Assembly: GCA_034411135.1 (NCBI GenBank)
Contig: DAOUMN010000051.1
Span: 24,437-88,436, forward strand
DNA length: 64,000 nt
Origin: Bellilinea sp034411135
GTDB taxonomy: Bacteria; Chloroflexota; Anaerolineae; Anaerolineales; Anaerolineaceae
Reading direction: 5' to 3'
Shown piece by piece: positions 56,866 to 64,000 of this stretch (positions are counted from its first letter, which is position 1; each line of letters opens with the position of its first letter). The position numbers were made by a program, and so were the translations under genes. The notes under the pieces were generated by a model, which made no database searches, was not told where the DNA came from, and worked only from the letters and a program-made list of their open reading frames with translations.

Positions 56866-58120
56866 CCTGGTGACTCTCGGCAAGCAAGCAAAACAAGCCG
56901 CACAAAACCTGGCGGTCAGTTCAGCAGTGGTTCGTAACCAGATTTTGACTGTGCTGGCGGATTTGCTGCTGGCGCGCAGCGCAGAGATCATCGCGGCAAA
57001 CCGTTACGACTTGGAACGGGCAGAGCAAAGCGGCTTGTCCGCGGCAATGATCGACCGGTTAACCCTGAACAAGGCGCGCCTGGAGAGTATTGCTGCGGAT
57101 CTGCATCAAGTCATCGCATTGCCCGATCCGGTGGGAGAAGTATTCGAACCGCAGGTTTTGGACAATGGTCTGCGGGTGCATAAACAGCGTGTGCCGCTCG
57201 GAGTACTTGGCGTAATCTACGAGTCGCGTCCCAATGTAACCATCGATATTTCTGGACTGGCGCTTAAATCCGGAAATGCTGCAATTTTACGCGGCGGCAG
57301 CGAAACCATTTTCAGCAACCGTGCACTGGTCGGTGTGATTCAAGAAGCGCTACAACAAACCGGATTGCCACACCATTCCGTACAGTTCATTGATGACCCT
57401 GACCGCCGTTTTGTTCTGGAATTGTTAAAGCTGCATGAGTATGTTGATTTGATCATCCCACGCGGCGGCGCTAAATTACACCAATTTTGCAAAGAGAATA
57501 GCCAGATACCGGTTGTGGTGGGTGGGATTGGGATTTGTCATCTGTATATCGATGAGACTGCCGATTTGGACAAGGCTCTGGAGGTGATCTTCAACGCCAA
57601 AACCCAGCGTCCAAGTGTGTGCAATGCGTTGGATACGATCCTTGTTCATCCAGCAGCAGCCGTCCGGCTGCTGCCAATGGTTTTTGACCGGCTTGGCAAT
57701 GCCGGAGTAACTTTCCGCGCTGCGCCCGATGTTTTCACCCTGCTTGGTATTCATGCGGATGAGCGCATTCAACTCGCCGGTGAAATGGATTTTGATACGG
57801 AATGGCTGTCATTGGTGCTGGGTGTTAAGATCGTACCGGGTTTAGAGGAAGCCATTGCGCATATACGCGATCATTCGACCGGTCATTCGGATGGAATTCT
57901 CTCGCGCAACCCGGCAGCAATCGATATATTTGTTTCACGAGTGGATTCTGCTGCGGTATACGTCAATGCCAGCACACGATTTACTGATGGTGGTCAGCTG
58001 GGTCTGGGGGCAGAGGTAGCGATCTCTACCCAGCGGTTGCATGCGCGCGGACCGATGGGATTGCGCGAGTTGACCACCTATAAGTGGGTGATCCAGGGGG
58101 ATGGCCATATTCGCGCTTAG
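56858..58120 (+). CDS. proA: Gamma-glutamyl phosphate reductase
   Basis: 420 aa NADPH-dependent enzyme that reduces gamma-glutamyl phosphate to glutamate-5-semialdehyde in proline synthesis. It has the aldehyde-dehydrogenase fold with catalytic cysteine in AKTQRPSVCNALDT; GVIYESRPNVT and LKSGNAAILRGGSE are typical. ATG 56858 has GAGGAAT upstream within proB and overlaps it by 8 bases, so ProB and ProA are made in balance. The 3' end overlaps the convergent coiled-coil gene by 4 bases. Confidence 0.97.
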   Translation: MIDLVTLGKQAKQAAQNLAVSSAVVRNQILTVLADLLLARSAEIIAANRYDLERAEQSGLSAAMIDRLTLNKARLESIAADLHQVIALPDPVGEVFEPQVLDNGLRVHKQRVPLGVLGVIYESRPNVTIDISGLALKSGNAAILRGGSETIFSNRALVGVIQEALQQTGLPHHSVQFIDDPDRRFVLELLKLHEYVDLIIPRGGAKLHQFCKENSQIPVVVGGIGICHLYIDETADLDKALEVIFNAKTQRPSVCNALDTILVHPAAAVRLLPMVFDRLGNAGVTFRAAPDVFTLLGIHADERIQLAGEMDFDTEWLSLVLGVKIVPGLEEAIAHIRDHSTGHSDGILSRNPAAIDIFVSRVDSAAVYVNASTRFTDGGQLGLGAEVAISTQRLHARGPMGLRELTTYKWVIQGDGHIRA

Positions 58121-58962
58121 GCATTTCGTTGTGGGCGAAGTCGCTCCAATCCCTGGGTGAAAAGCCCAAATTGCGCCAGTCCGATCCAGACCAGCAAAAG
58201 AGTCAACACACCGTAAGCAGTATCGATTGCCAAAGGCAGGCTTTTCTTGAGCGTTGTTATCTGTGACTGAAATGACGCGAGCGAATTTTTGTAATCGGAA
58301 AGGATAGAGCGTGCATCGGCGAGATTGGTCTCAATCTGGCTAAGTTGACTACCCAGGGAATTCAGATCCTGCGGAATGGGTGACAGGCTTTCGGATGTAC
58401 TGTCCAGTTGCTGGCTAACGTTATCGAGTGCGCGTGGCATTTCTTGCAAGTCTTTCTTAATACCAGCCACACTCTGTGAAAGTGGCACTTCTGGTTTATA
58501 CTGGCTGCCACCAAAGAACGGGATAGCGGATACAAACGCCAGGGTATTATCAATCAACACCGAGGTTTTTTCAAGCGCTTCCATGCTGGTCACTGTGTTG
58601 GACAGTATTTGATCAAATTCACTACTGAGAATATTCGATATACCAGCAAGAATCTGAGTCGTGCCTTCCAGGCTGTTCGAAAAATTATTTAGAGTGGTAT
58701 TGACCTGCCGCAGACCCAGTTCTGCCTGGACAAGCGAATCGTCCAATACGGCAAGGATTTGATAGGTACTTTCAATCGAACCGGAAGCCAGGTTCAACAT
58801 ATCGAGGGTGGTTTGTTTGACCGGGCGGTGGCTGAGCCATAATCCAGCCAAACCGCCGGTGCTGAGCAGCCATCCCAGAACTGCGGTGAGAACCAGGATC
58901 GAGCCCATCCGTCGATTACGAGGCTGATGATAGGAGGTTGATTCTTCTTTTTCGTTGGTCAT
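58117..58962 (-). CDS. Coiled-coil protein with two TM helices, unknown function
   Basis: 281 aa. A TM helix near residues 20-43 (SILVLTAVLGWLLSTGGLAG) and another near the C terminus (AYGVLTLLLVWIGLAQFGLF) flank about 200 residues of heptad-like helix rich in Leu, Ser and Asn (for example LNSLGSQLSQIETNLADARS). Both ends would sit in the cytoplasm and the long helical part outside. Such layouts occur in membrane-shaping or sensor proteins, but no family was recognised. ATG 58962 has GGAAGG. It stands alone between proBA and pxpBCA. Confidence 0.8.
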   Translation of the reverse strand: MTNEKEESTSYHQPRNRRMGSILVLTAVLGWLLSTGGLAGLWLSHRPVKQTTLDMLNLASGSIESTYQILAVLDDSLVQAELGLRQVNTTLNNFSNSLEGTTQILAGISNILSSEFDQILSNTVTSMEALEKTSVLIDNTLAFVSAIPFFGGSQYKPEVPLSQSVAGIKKDLQEMPRALDNVSQQLDSTSESLSPIPQDLNSLGSQLSQIETNLADARSILSDYKNSLASFQSQITTLKKSLPLAIDTAYGVLTLLLVWIGLAQFGLFTQGLERLRPQRNA

Positions 58963-59080
58963 TTCAGACCTTCCTGGTGTGGAAATTTTTTACAGTTTAT
59001 CATCAAAATCGGTTGTTTTCACGGGGTGGTAAAGCGGAATTGACAGTACAATTTTGGGTAAAGAATGGCAAGGATATCAA

Positions 59081-59764
59081 ATGAATCACACAAAGATGCG
59101 CCTTGAAATTTGCAGTGATAGTGGCATACTGGTGAACCTGGACGAGCAAATCAATCCAATCGTCAACCAGCAGGTCCATAGCCTGGCTGCACTGCTTGAA
59201 GCCGGGTTGCCCCCTGGTGTTGTCGAAGTAATCCCCGGCTATGCCAGCCTGTTAGTGGTGTGTGATCCAGACTGTGCGGATTACAATGCTCTGGTGGAGC
59301 GGTTAGAAGTTGCGATCGAATCCTTGCACATGCTTGAAGTTCGTCCAGCGAAACGGGTGGAAGTGCCCACGATCTATGGCGGAAAATACGGCGTCGATCT
59401 CGAATTTGTTGCCCGTTATTCGGGCATGAGCGTAGAACGAGTGATTGAAGTTCACAGCCAGGCAGATTATCAGGTCTATATGATGGGCTTTTCGCCGGGA
59501 TTCCCATACCTGGGTGGGATGGATTCAGCCATTTCGGTGCCGCGCCTGGAAACCCCGCGTACACGTGTACCAGCTGGCTCGGTTGTGATTGCTGGCTTGC
59601 AGACAGGCATTTACACAATCGACTCACCTGGCGGTTGGCAGCTAATTGGATATACCCCATTAAGATTTTTCGATATCAATGCACCGCAGCCGTTTCTTTT
59701 AAAACCGGGCGACCGGCTGCGATTCATCCCGATTCGGGAAGGTGATTTTCATGATGGCGGTTGA
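59081..59764 (+). CDS. pxpB: 5-oxoprolinase subunit B (KipI family)
   Basis: 227 aa. One of three subunits that hydrolyse 5-oxoproline (pyroglutamate) to glutamate with ATP. Family motifs are VVEVIPGYASLLV, IPTIYGGKYG-like PTIYGGKYGVDLEFVA and MGFSPGFPYLGGMD. Start ATG 59081 has AAGGATATC; an in-frame ATG at 59054 lacks a site. TTGACA lies at 59040-59045 but no good -10 follows. It overlaps pxpC by 14 bases. The product feeds the glutamate pool used by the neighbouring proB. Confidence 0.95.
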   Translation: MNHTKMRLEICSDSGILVNLDEQINPIVNQQVHSLAALLEAGLPPGVVEVIPGYASLLVVCDPDCADYNALVERLEVAIESLHMLEVRPAKRVEVPTIYGGKYGVDLEFVARYSGMSVERVIEVHSQADYQVYMMGFSPGFPYLGGMDSAISVPRLETPRTRVPAGSVVIAGLQTGIYTIDSPGGWQLIGYTPLRFFDINAPQPFLLKPGDRLRFIPIREGDFHDGG

Positions 59765-60740
59765 GGTAATCGATGGAGGCTATCTGGCAACTGTTCAGGA
59801 CCTGGGACGAACCGGCTGGGCAAAATTTGGGGTGCCTCGTTCCGGCGCAATGGATGAATTTGCCTTACGTGCAGCCAACTGCTTGGTGGGTAACCCGGAA
59901 TCGGCTGCTGGAATCGAGGTTGGACCGGGAGGATTGAAGCTCCGCTTTCTGCTTTCAACACTTATCGCTGTGTGTGGAGCAGGTTTTTCACTCACGCTTG
60001 ACGGCGTACCCAAACCATTATGGTTTTCGTCCGTAATCCAAGAAGGACAAGTTGCTGAGCTTCAGCCGGACGGCAGCGGGGCATGGGTTGAGCTGGCGAT
60101 TCATGGTGGTGTACAGGTGCCTATTGTTTTGGGCTCTCGATCAACGTATTTACGGGGTGGCTTTGGCGGACAGCAGGGACGCGTGCTGACCCGTGGAGAT
60201 CGCTTGTCAACAGGAAAAGTTGCCGCAAATTGGCGCAGTTTTGCTGGCCGCTGGTTGCCACCCGCCGAACGACCGGGTTACAGCCGATCGGTGCATGTGC
60301 GGGTCATCGAAGCTGCACAATTTAGATACTTATCCCCCCAAATTCGCGAATTTTTCTACCGTCAGGTGTATTCAGTTCATCCCGCTTCTGACCGGATTGG
60401 TTACCGTTTGATGGGTGAAGCGCTGCCCCACGGGAATAATGTTGAGATGCTTTCAACAGGTATGCTGCCGGGTACCATCCAGGTTCCAACCGACCGCCAG
60501 CCCATTGTTATGCTGGCGGATTGTCCCACCAGTGGAGGTTATCCACGCATTGCGACGGTCATACGAGCCGATCTGGGACTTTTGGCGCAATGTGCCCCAG
60601 GCAGCGGTCAGGTTTGTTTTCAACCCGTAGAGGTAGCACAGGCGCAGCTCGCATATAGAGAGATGCTTCAGCGACTGGAACGAATCGTAACTTTCGAAGA
60701 TGATGATATGATCATTCATTGGGCAGGAGCAACACGATGA
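59751..60740 (+). CDS. pxpC: 5-oxoprolinase subunit C (KipA family)
   Basis: 329 aa, biotin-dependent-carboxyltransferase-like fold (AHS2), partner of PxpB in ATP-dependent 5-oxoproline cleavage. The signature ATVQDLGRTGWAKFGVPRSGAMD is present (in pieces: QDLGRTGW, GVPRSGAMD), with NPESAAGIEVGPGGL and SDRIGYRLMGEAL following. The start ATG 59751 has GGAAGGTG at good spacing; GTG 59742 is in frame but lies on that site. The stop overlaps the pxpA start (ATGA), so all three subunits are coupled. Confidence 0.95.
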   Translation: MMAVEVIDGGYLATVQDLGRTGWAKFGVPRSGAMDEFALRAANCLVGNPESAAGIEVGPGGLKLRFLLSTLIAVCGAGFSLTLDGVPKPLWFSSVIQEGQVAELQPDGSGAWVELAIHGGVQVPIVLGSRSTYLRGGFGGQQGRVLTRGDRLSTGKVAANWRSFAGRWLPPAERPGYSRSVHVRVIEAAQFRYLSPQIREFFYRQVYSVHPASDRIGYRLMGEALPHGNNVEMLSTGMLPGTIQVPTDRQPIVMLADCPTSGGYPRIATVIRADLGLLAQCAPGSGQVCFQPVEVAQAQLAYREMLQRLERIVTFEDDDMIIHWAGATR

Positions 60741-61501
60741 ATGTGATTGACTTGAATTGCGATATGGGTGAAAGTTTTGGGCGGTATAACCTGGGCGACG
60801 ACGCCGCGTTGATGCCCTGGATCAGCTCGGTGAACATTGCCTGTGGTTTCCACGCTGGTGACCCGCTGGTGATGCAATCCACCATTGCATTGGCGCAGCA
60901 ACACAACCTGGCAATCGGCGCGCATCCTTCCTACCCAGATTTGCAAGGTTTTGGACGGCGTGCGATGGCAATGAATCCCGATGAACTTGAAGCCATGTTG
61001 TTGTATCAAATTGGCGCGCTGGCAGGATTCCTGCACTCATCGGGAGGTGAACTAACGCACGTTAAACCTCACGGCGCATTGTACAACCAGGCTGCCAGGG
61101 AGCCTGCCCTGGCAGCAGCGGTAGCCCGTGGAGTCCTTCGCTTCAGTCACAGCCTGATCCTTGTTGGGCTGGCAGGTTCCGCGTTAATCCGCGCCGGGCT
61201 TGAGGCAGGCTTGCAGGTGGCAGCCGAGGGCTTCGTGGAACGCGGGTATATGCCGGACGGCAGCCTGATCCCCCGCGGTCGACCGGGTGCGATCATTGAA
61301 GACCCTGCACAGGCGGCAACACAAGCCATTCAATTGGCTACGAAGGGTATTTGCGCCGAGGTGGACGGGCAGGTGGTTACCTGGAGAGTGGATACGTTGT
61401 GTATTCACGGTGATTCAGCCCATGCGCTGAACATTGCGCAGGCGGTGCGTTACGCGCTGGAGGATGCGGGCATTCACATTCGCCGATTGGGCGGATTATA
61501 A
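60737..61501 (+). CDS. pxpA: 5-oxoprolinase subunit A (LamB/YcsF family)
   Basis: 254 aa. It is the subunit that binds 5-oxoproline in the PxpABC complex. Family motifs are IDLNCDMGESFG, NIACGFHAGDP, IGAHPSYPD and HVKPHGALYNQAA. ATG 60737 overlaps the pxpC stop (ATGA) and has AGGAG 8 bases upstream; the longer in-frame version lacks a site. It is the last gene of pxpBCA. The order B-C-A differs from the A-B-C order used in naming but is common in bacteria. Confidence 0.96.
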   Translation: MNVIDLNCDMGESFGRYNLGDDAALMPWISSVNIACGFHAGDPLVMQSTIALAQQHNLAIGAHPSYPDLQGFGRRAMAMNPDELEAMLLYQIGALAGFLHSSGGELTHVKPHGALYNQAAREPALAAAVARGVLRFSHSLILVGLAGSALIRAGLEAGLQVAAEGFVERGYMPDGSLIPRGRPGAIIEDPAQAATQAIQLATKGICAEVDGQVVTWRVDTLCIHGDSAHALNIAQAVRYALEDAGIHIRRLGGL

Positions 61502-61538
61502 TCAGGCTGTTCATTAGATTGAGGTATGCGGGTGCGCT

Positions 61539-62627
61539 ATGAAATCAATGATTACCTTCCTCAAAAAAAAGCCGCTACAATTTTTGCTAATTATGCTCCC
61601 GCTTTCGTTGCTGGCGAATTGGCTGGATTGGGGAACCACCTGGGTATTTCTGCTTTCAGCCGCTGCGGTTGTACCACTGGCGGGATTGATTGGCGAATCG
61701 ACAGAAGCACTGGCGGTTTATACCGGTCCGAAAATCGGTGGGTTGCTCAATGCTACTCTGGGCAACGCTGCTGAGTTGATTATAACCATTGTGGCAATCC
61801 GGGCGGGGTTGCTGGAACTGGTCAAAGCCTCAATTACTGGTTCGATCCTGGGTAATTTGCTGCTGGTGATGGGTGTATCGATGCTGCTGGGCGGCCTGAA
61901 AAATGGTGTACAGCGATTCGACCGACAACAATCCGCCAATCATGCGGTAATGTTGGTGCTGGTTATTGTCGCACTAATTATCCCGTCATTCTTCAGCCAT
62001 TCTATTGGGCCAGAGGACAGTCTGGGAGTCGAAGCGCTCAGCCTGGGGGTTGCCGGGGTAATGATTATCCTATACGCTGTCGGTTTGATCTATACCTTGA
62101 AAGCTGCTCGCAGCCCGATTTCAATTAACCCGATAGACATGACCCACGTCAAATCCCACTGGAATCTGCGCACCTCGGTTGTAGTCCTTGCGTTATCGAC
62201 CCTGGGTGTAGTGGTGATGAGTGAATTGTTGGTCGGATCGGTTGAGGATGTAGTGCTTTCTTTAGGTGTATCCGAATTTTTTCTGGGGGTGATTCTCATT
62301 CCCCTGATCGGTAATATTGCCGAGCATTTGGTGGCGGTTACGGTTGCCATCCGCAACCAAATGGAATTGAGCATGGAGATTGCCGTGTCCTCCAGTTTGC
62401 AAATTGCGCTTTTTGTCGCGCCGTTGTTGGTTTTTGTCAGCCTGCTGCTGGGAAACCCGCTGACGTTGATTTTCAACCGCTTCGAACTTCTGGCATTGGG
62501 CGGTGGCGTGGTGATTGCTGCCATGGTTGCCTTTGACGGGGAATCGAACTGGCTGGAAGGATCCGCTTTGCTGGGGGTATACTTGATTTTGGCAATTGCT
62601 TTCTTCTTGTTGCCAACGGCAGGATAG
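61539..62627 (+). CDS. cax: Calcium/proton exchanger (CaCA family, Cax)
   Basis: 362 aa integral membrane antiporter with about 11 hydrophobic helices. It has the two CaCA alpha-repeats: LLNATLGNAAELIITIVAI in the first half and LIGNIAEHLVAVTVAIRNQ in the second, with the conserved acids. It expels Ca2+ (or similar divalent ions) in exchange for H+. ATG 61539 has a weak GAGGT-type site. The SH3-like gene follows 3 bases after the stop. Confidence 0.95.
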   Translation: MKSMITFLKKKPLQFLLIMLPLSLLANWLDWGTTWVFLLSAAAVVPLAGLIGESTEALAVYTGPKIGGLLNATLGNAAELIITIVAIRAGLLELVKASITGSILGNLLLVMGVSMLLGGLKNGVQRFDRQQSANHAVMLVLVIVALIIPSFFSHSIGPEDSLGVEALSLGVAGVMIILYAVGLIYTLKAARSPISINPIDMTHVKSHWNLRTSVVVLALSTLGVVVMSELLVGSVEDVVLSLGVSEFFLGVILIPLIGNIAEHLVAVTVAIRNQMELSMEIAVSSSLQIALFVAPLLVFVSLLLGNPLTLIFNRFELLALGGGVVIAAMVAFDGESNWLEGSALLGVYLILAIAFFLLPTAG

Positions 62628-62630
62628 ATC

Positions 62631-63137
62631 ATGAGACGAGGTGGTTTTTTTCAGCGGTTTAGTCCCTGGACGTTTATTGGTTCATTTTTCTTTGCTCTGC
62701 TGCTATTGGGACTGTTCGTTATGGCATTTTTGCTGCTCAAACCTGAGCCACCAATGACAGTAACCATCCCAACAGCCGTATTGACCATTGTCGCTGCGCC
62801 AACTTCAACCGCGCCTGGACAGATGAGCCTGTTTTCCACGCCAACCCCGACTCAACCAGCGCAAACAATAACCATCGGCGGAATTAGCCAGGGGGTGTTT
62901 GTCCAAATTTCGGGAACGGGTGGCGATGGATTACGCCTTCGCCGCGATGCAGGCACTTCTGCGGATATCCTGTTTTTAGGTTATGAGTCTGAGGTGTTCA
63001 AGGTGACCGATGGTCCAAAAGAAGCCGATGGATTCGTTTGGTGGTATCTGACTGCACCGTATGATGACAAACGCAGTGGGTGGGCTGCTTCCAATTATTT
63101 GCGGGTCATTGAACTCTTAAATGAAACCCAACCTTAA
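62631..63137 (+). CDS. Membrane-anchored SH3-like domain protein
   Basis: 168 aa. A single TM helix (about 15-36, FIGSFFFALLLLGLFVMAFL) is followed by a Thr/Pro-rich linker and a C-terminal bacterial SH3-like domain (GGDGLRLRRDAGTSADILFLGYES; shown here as GLRLRRDAGTSADILFLG) ending WAASNYLRV. Such domains bind cell-wall peptides outside the membrane. ATG 62631 lies 3 bases after the cax stop, so the two are probably co-transcribed; no functional link is known. Confidence 0.85.
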   Translation: MRRGGFFQRFSPWTFIGSFFFALLLLGLFVMAFLLLKPEPPMTVTIPTAVLTIVAAPTSTAPGQMSLFSTPTPTQPAQTITIGGISQGVFVQISGTGGDGLRLRRDAGTSADILFLGYESEVFKVTDGPKEADGFVWWYLTAPYDDKRSGWAASNYLRVIELLNETQP

Positions 63138-63148
63138 GGATGAGTGTC

Positions 63149-63493
63149 ATGCAATCTTCACCTGCCGCGATCAAAGCCAATCGAACGACACGAATACTCA
63201 CCATAACCTGGAATGATGGCCACGTTTCCGGATATCCGTTTGGGTTACTGCGGGCTGCCTGCCCGTGTGCATCCTGCCGCGGTGGGCATGAAAACATGCG
63301 CGCCGAACCTGATCCGGAGGTCTTTACCGTCAATCTACCTGAATCCGCCGCGACCCGAATGAAGAAAATTGAGGGGGTAGGCAGTTATGCACTGACCATC
63401 GAATGGGAGGATGGTCACCATTATGGTATCTTCAACTGGTATTACCTGCGCAGACTATGCCCGTGCGAGGTGTGCCGCCCGGTCGCTGGCTAG
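63149..63493 (+). CDS. DUF971 domain protein
   Basis: 114 aa. Two related halves: TITWNDGHVSGYPFGLLRAACPCASC near the start, and TIEWEDGHHYGIFNWYYLRRLCPCEVC at the end (each shown only to identify the repeated W-DGH...CPC..C pattern; key residues are the paired cysteines). This is the DUF971/GBBH-like N-terminal fold, found next to Fe-S assembly (Mrp) proteins or fused to hydroxylases; the two CPCxxC sites could bind Fe-S or zinc. ATG 63149 with AAGGA 8 bases upstream is preferred over ATG 63140, which touches that site. Its end overlaps the convergent glnA stop by 4 bases. Confidence 0.87.
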   Translation: MQSSPAAIKANRTTRILTITWNDGHVSGYPFGLLRAACPCASCRGGHENMRAEPDPEVFTVNLPESAATRMKKIEGVGSYALTIEWEDGHHYGIFNWYYLRRLCPCEVCRPVAG

Positions 63494-64000
63494 AGATCAA
63501 AATACAACTGGACTTCGTAGGGGTGGGGGCGGGTACGAATTTGATTTTCTTCGGCGCGTTTGACCCGAATCCAGTTGAATAGCATTTCCTCGTCAAATAC
63601 CCCGCCTTGCAGCAGGAATTGATGATCCTCTTCCAGCGCACATAATGCCATCTCCAGCGAGGTTGGCAGGCTGCGAATGGTTGCCAATTTTTCGGGAGGC
63701 CAGGTGAAGATATCTTCGTTGTACGGGCCGAAGCCAGCCTGGGTGGGATCAATTTTGTTATGGATTCCATCCAGACCTGCCATGAGCATGGCTGCCATTG
63801 CCAGGTAAGGGTTGCAGGTGGCATCTGGTGGTCGAAACTCAAAACGCACGGTCTCTTGTTCGGTCGCGTACTTGGGGACTCGAATGGCGGCGCTGCGATT
63901 CCCACTCGAAAAGAAACAATTGACGGGTGCTTCGAAACCCGGTACCAGGCGGCGGTAGGAATTGGTGCTGGCATTGGTGAGACCAAGAATGGCGGGTGCA
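63490..64000 (-). CDS. glnA: Glutamine synthetase, C-terminal part (cut by window edge)
   Basis: The last ~170 residues of a type I glutamine synthetase, which makes glutamine from glutamate, ammonia and ATP. The frame is open to the window edge. Visible family segments are LTNASTNSYRRLVPGFEAPV, NRSAAIRVP, EFRPPDATCNPYLAMAAML and the C-terminal end EVQLYFDL. The Tyr-containing adenylylation loop of enteric GlnA is not seen, which points to the GSI-alpha group. It is convergent with the DUF971 gene. Most of the enzyme, including the main active-site residues, lies outside the window. Confidence 0.95.
   Translation of the reverse strand, partial: APAILGLTNASTNSYRRLVPGFEAPVNCFFSSGNRSAAIRVPKYATEQETVRFEFRPPDATCNPYLAMAAMLMAGLDGIHNKIDPTQAGFGPYNEDIFTWPPEKLATIRSLPTSLEMALCALEEDHQFLLQGGVFDEEMLFNWIRVKRAEENQIRTRPHPYEVQLYFDL

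Noticed and set aside
59040..59068. TTGACA at 59040 as the pxpBCA promoter
   Set aside because: At 17 bases spacing the -10 would be GAATGG, and nearby alternatives (AAGAAT, TAAAGA) need poor spacing. The true promoter was not identified.
1..64000. tRNA, rRNA, CRISPR arrays, insertion sequences or prophage genes
   Set aside because: Nothing with the right repeats, transposase or integrase motifs, or cloverleaf pattern was seen by eye; tRNAscan-SE and Infernal would be needed to exclude small RNA genes fully.

Overview
The window looks like a chromosome segment of a bacterium from the Chloroflexota, most probably class Anaerolineae. This is inferred from mid-range GC, the mix of gene families and several probable leaderless transcripts; no rRNA or marker phylogeny is available here. 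No tRNA, rRNA, CRISPR array, insertion sequence or prophage was recognised. Both ends are cut inside genes: a histidine kinase at the left and glutamine synthetase at the right.

Left region (1-10.2 kb, all +): a sensor kinase tail, an NtrC-like response regulator with no DNA-binding domain, a small membrane protein behind a start-codon hairpin, a giant 1814-aa TPR protein, and a translationally coupled TPR protein carrying a gingipain-type (C25) caspase-fold protease domain. This is the best candidate for an undescribed system. alaS follows (10.3-13.1 kb) with its own promoter. On the other strand come a metallophosphoesterase, a DJ-1/PfpI protein and gcvH-gcvPA-gcvPB under a tandem glycine riboswitch.

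Middle region (18.4-32.4 kb): single genes and short operons. They include a radical SAM/HhH protein, a methyltransferase, a SpoIIE-type phosphatase, a glycosyltransferase, a YigZ protein, membrane proteins, a fatty-acid hydroxylase, gpmA, a TspO-like protein and a DUF218 protein. An operon of S9 peptidase, adenosine deaminase and lycopene cyclase follows, and the cyclase lacks a normal start codon. From 41.2 down to 32.5 kb a minus-strand operon joins a BmpA-type nucleoside ABC transporter to a two-gene xanthine dehydrogenase-like molybdoenzyme. A strongly structured RNA leader sits in front of the FAD subunit. With the nearby adenosine deaminase this reads as purine nucleoside uptake and oxidation.

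Right region (41-64 kb): dus, a four-motif ferredoxin, a glycosidase-like protein, an M15-like lipoprotein, a previously untracked 48-aa acidic gene with its own promoter and terminator, and argG-argH behind an arginine-codon leader peptide and attenuator. Then come acnA, an amino-acid ABC transporter behind a terminated leader RNA, a mitochondrial-type citrate synthase, proBA, pxpBCA (5-oxoprolinase), a Ca2+/H+ antiporter, an SH3-like protein, a DUF971 protein and the glnA end. Citrate synthase, aconitase, proBA, argGH, 5-oxoprolinase and glnA give this end a clear 2-oxoglutarate/glutamate-family theme.
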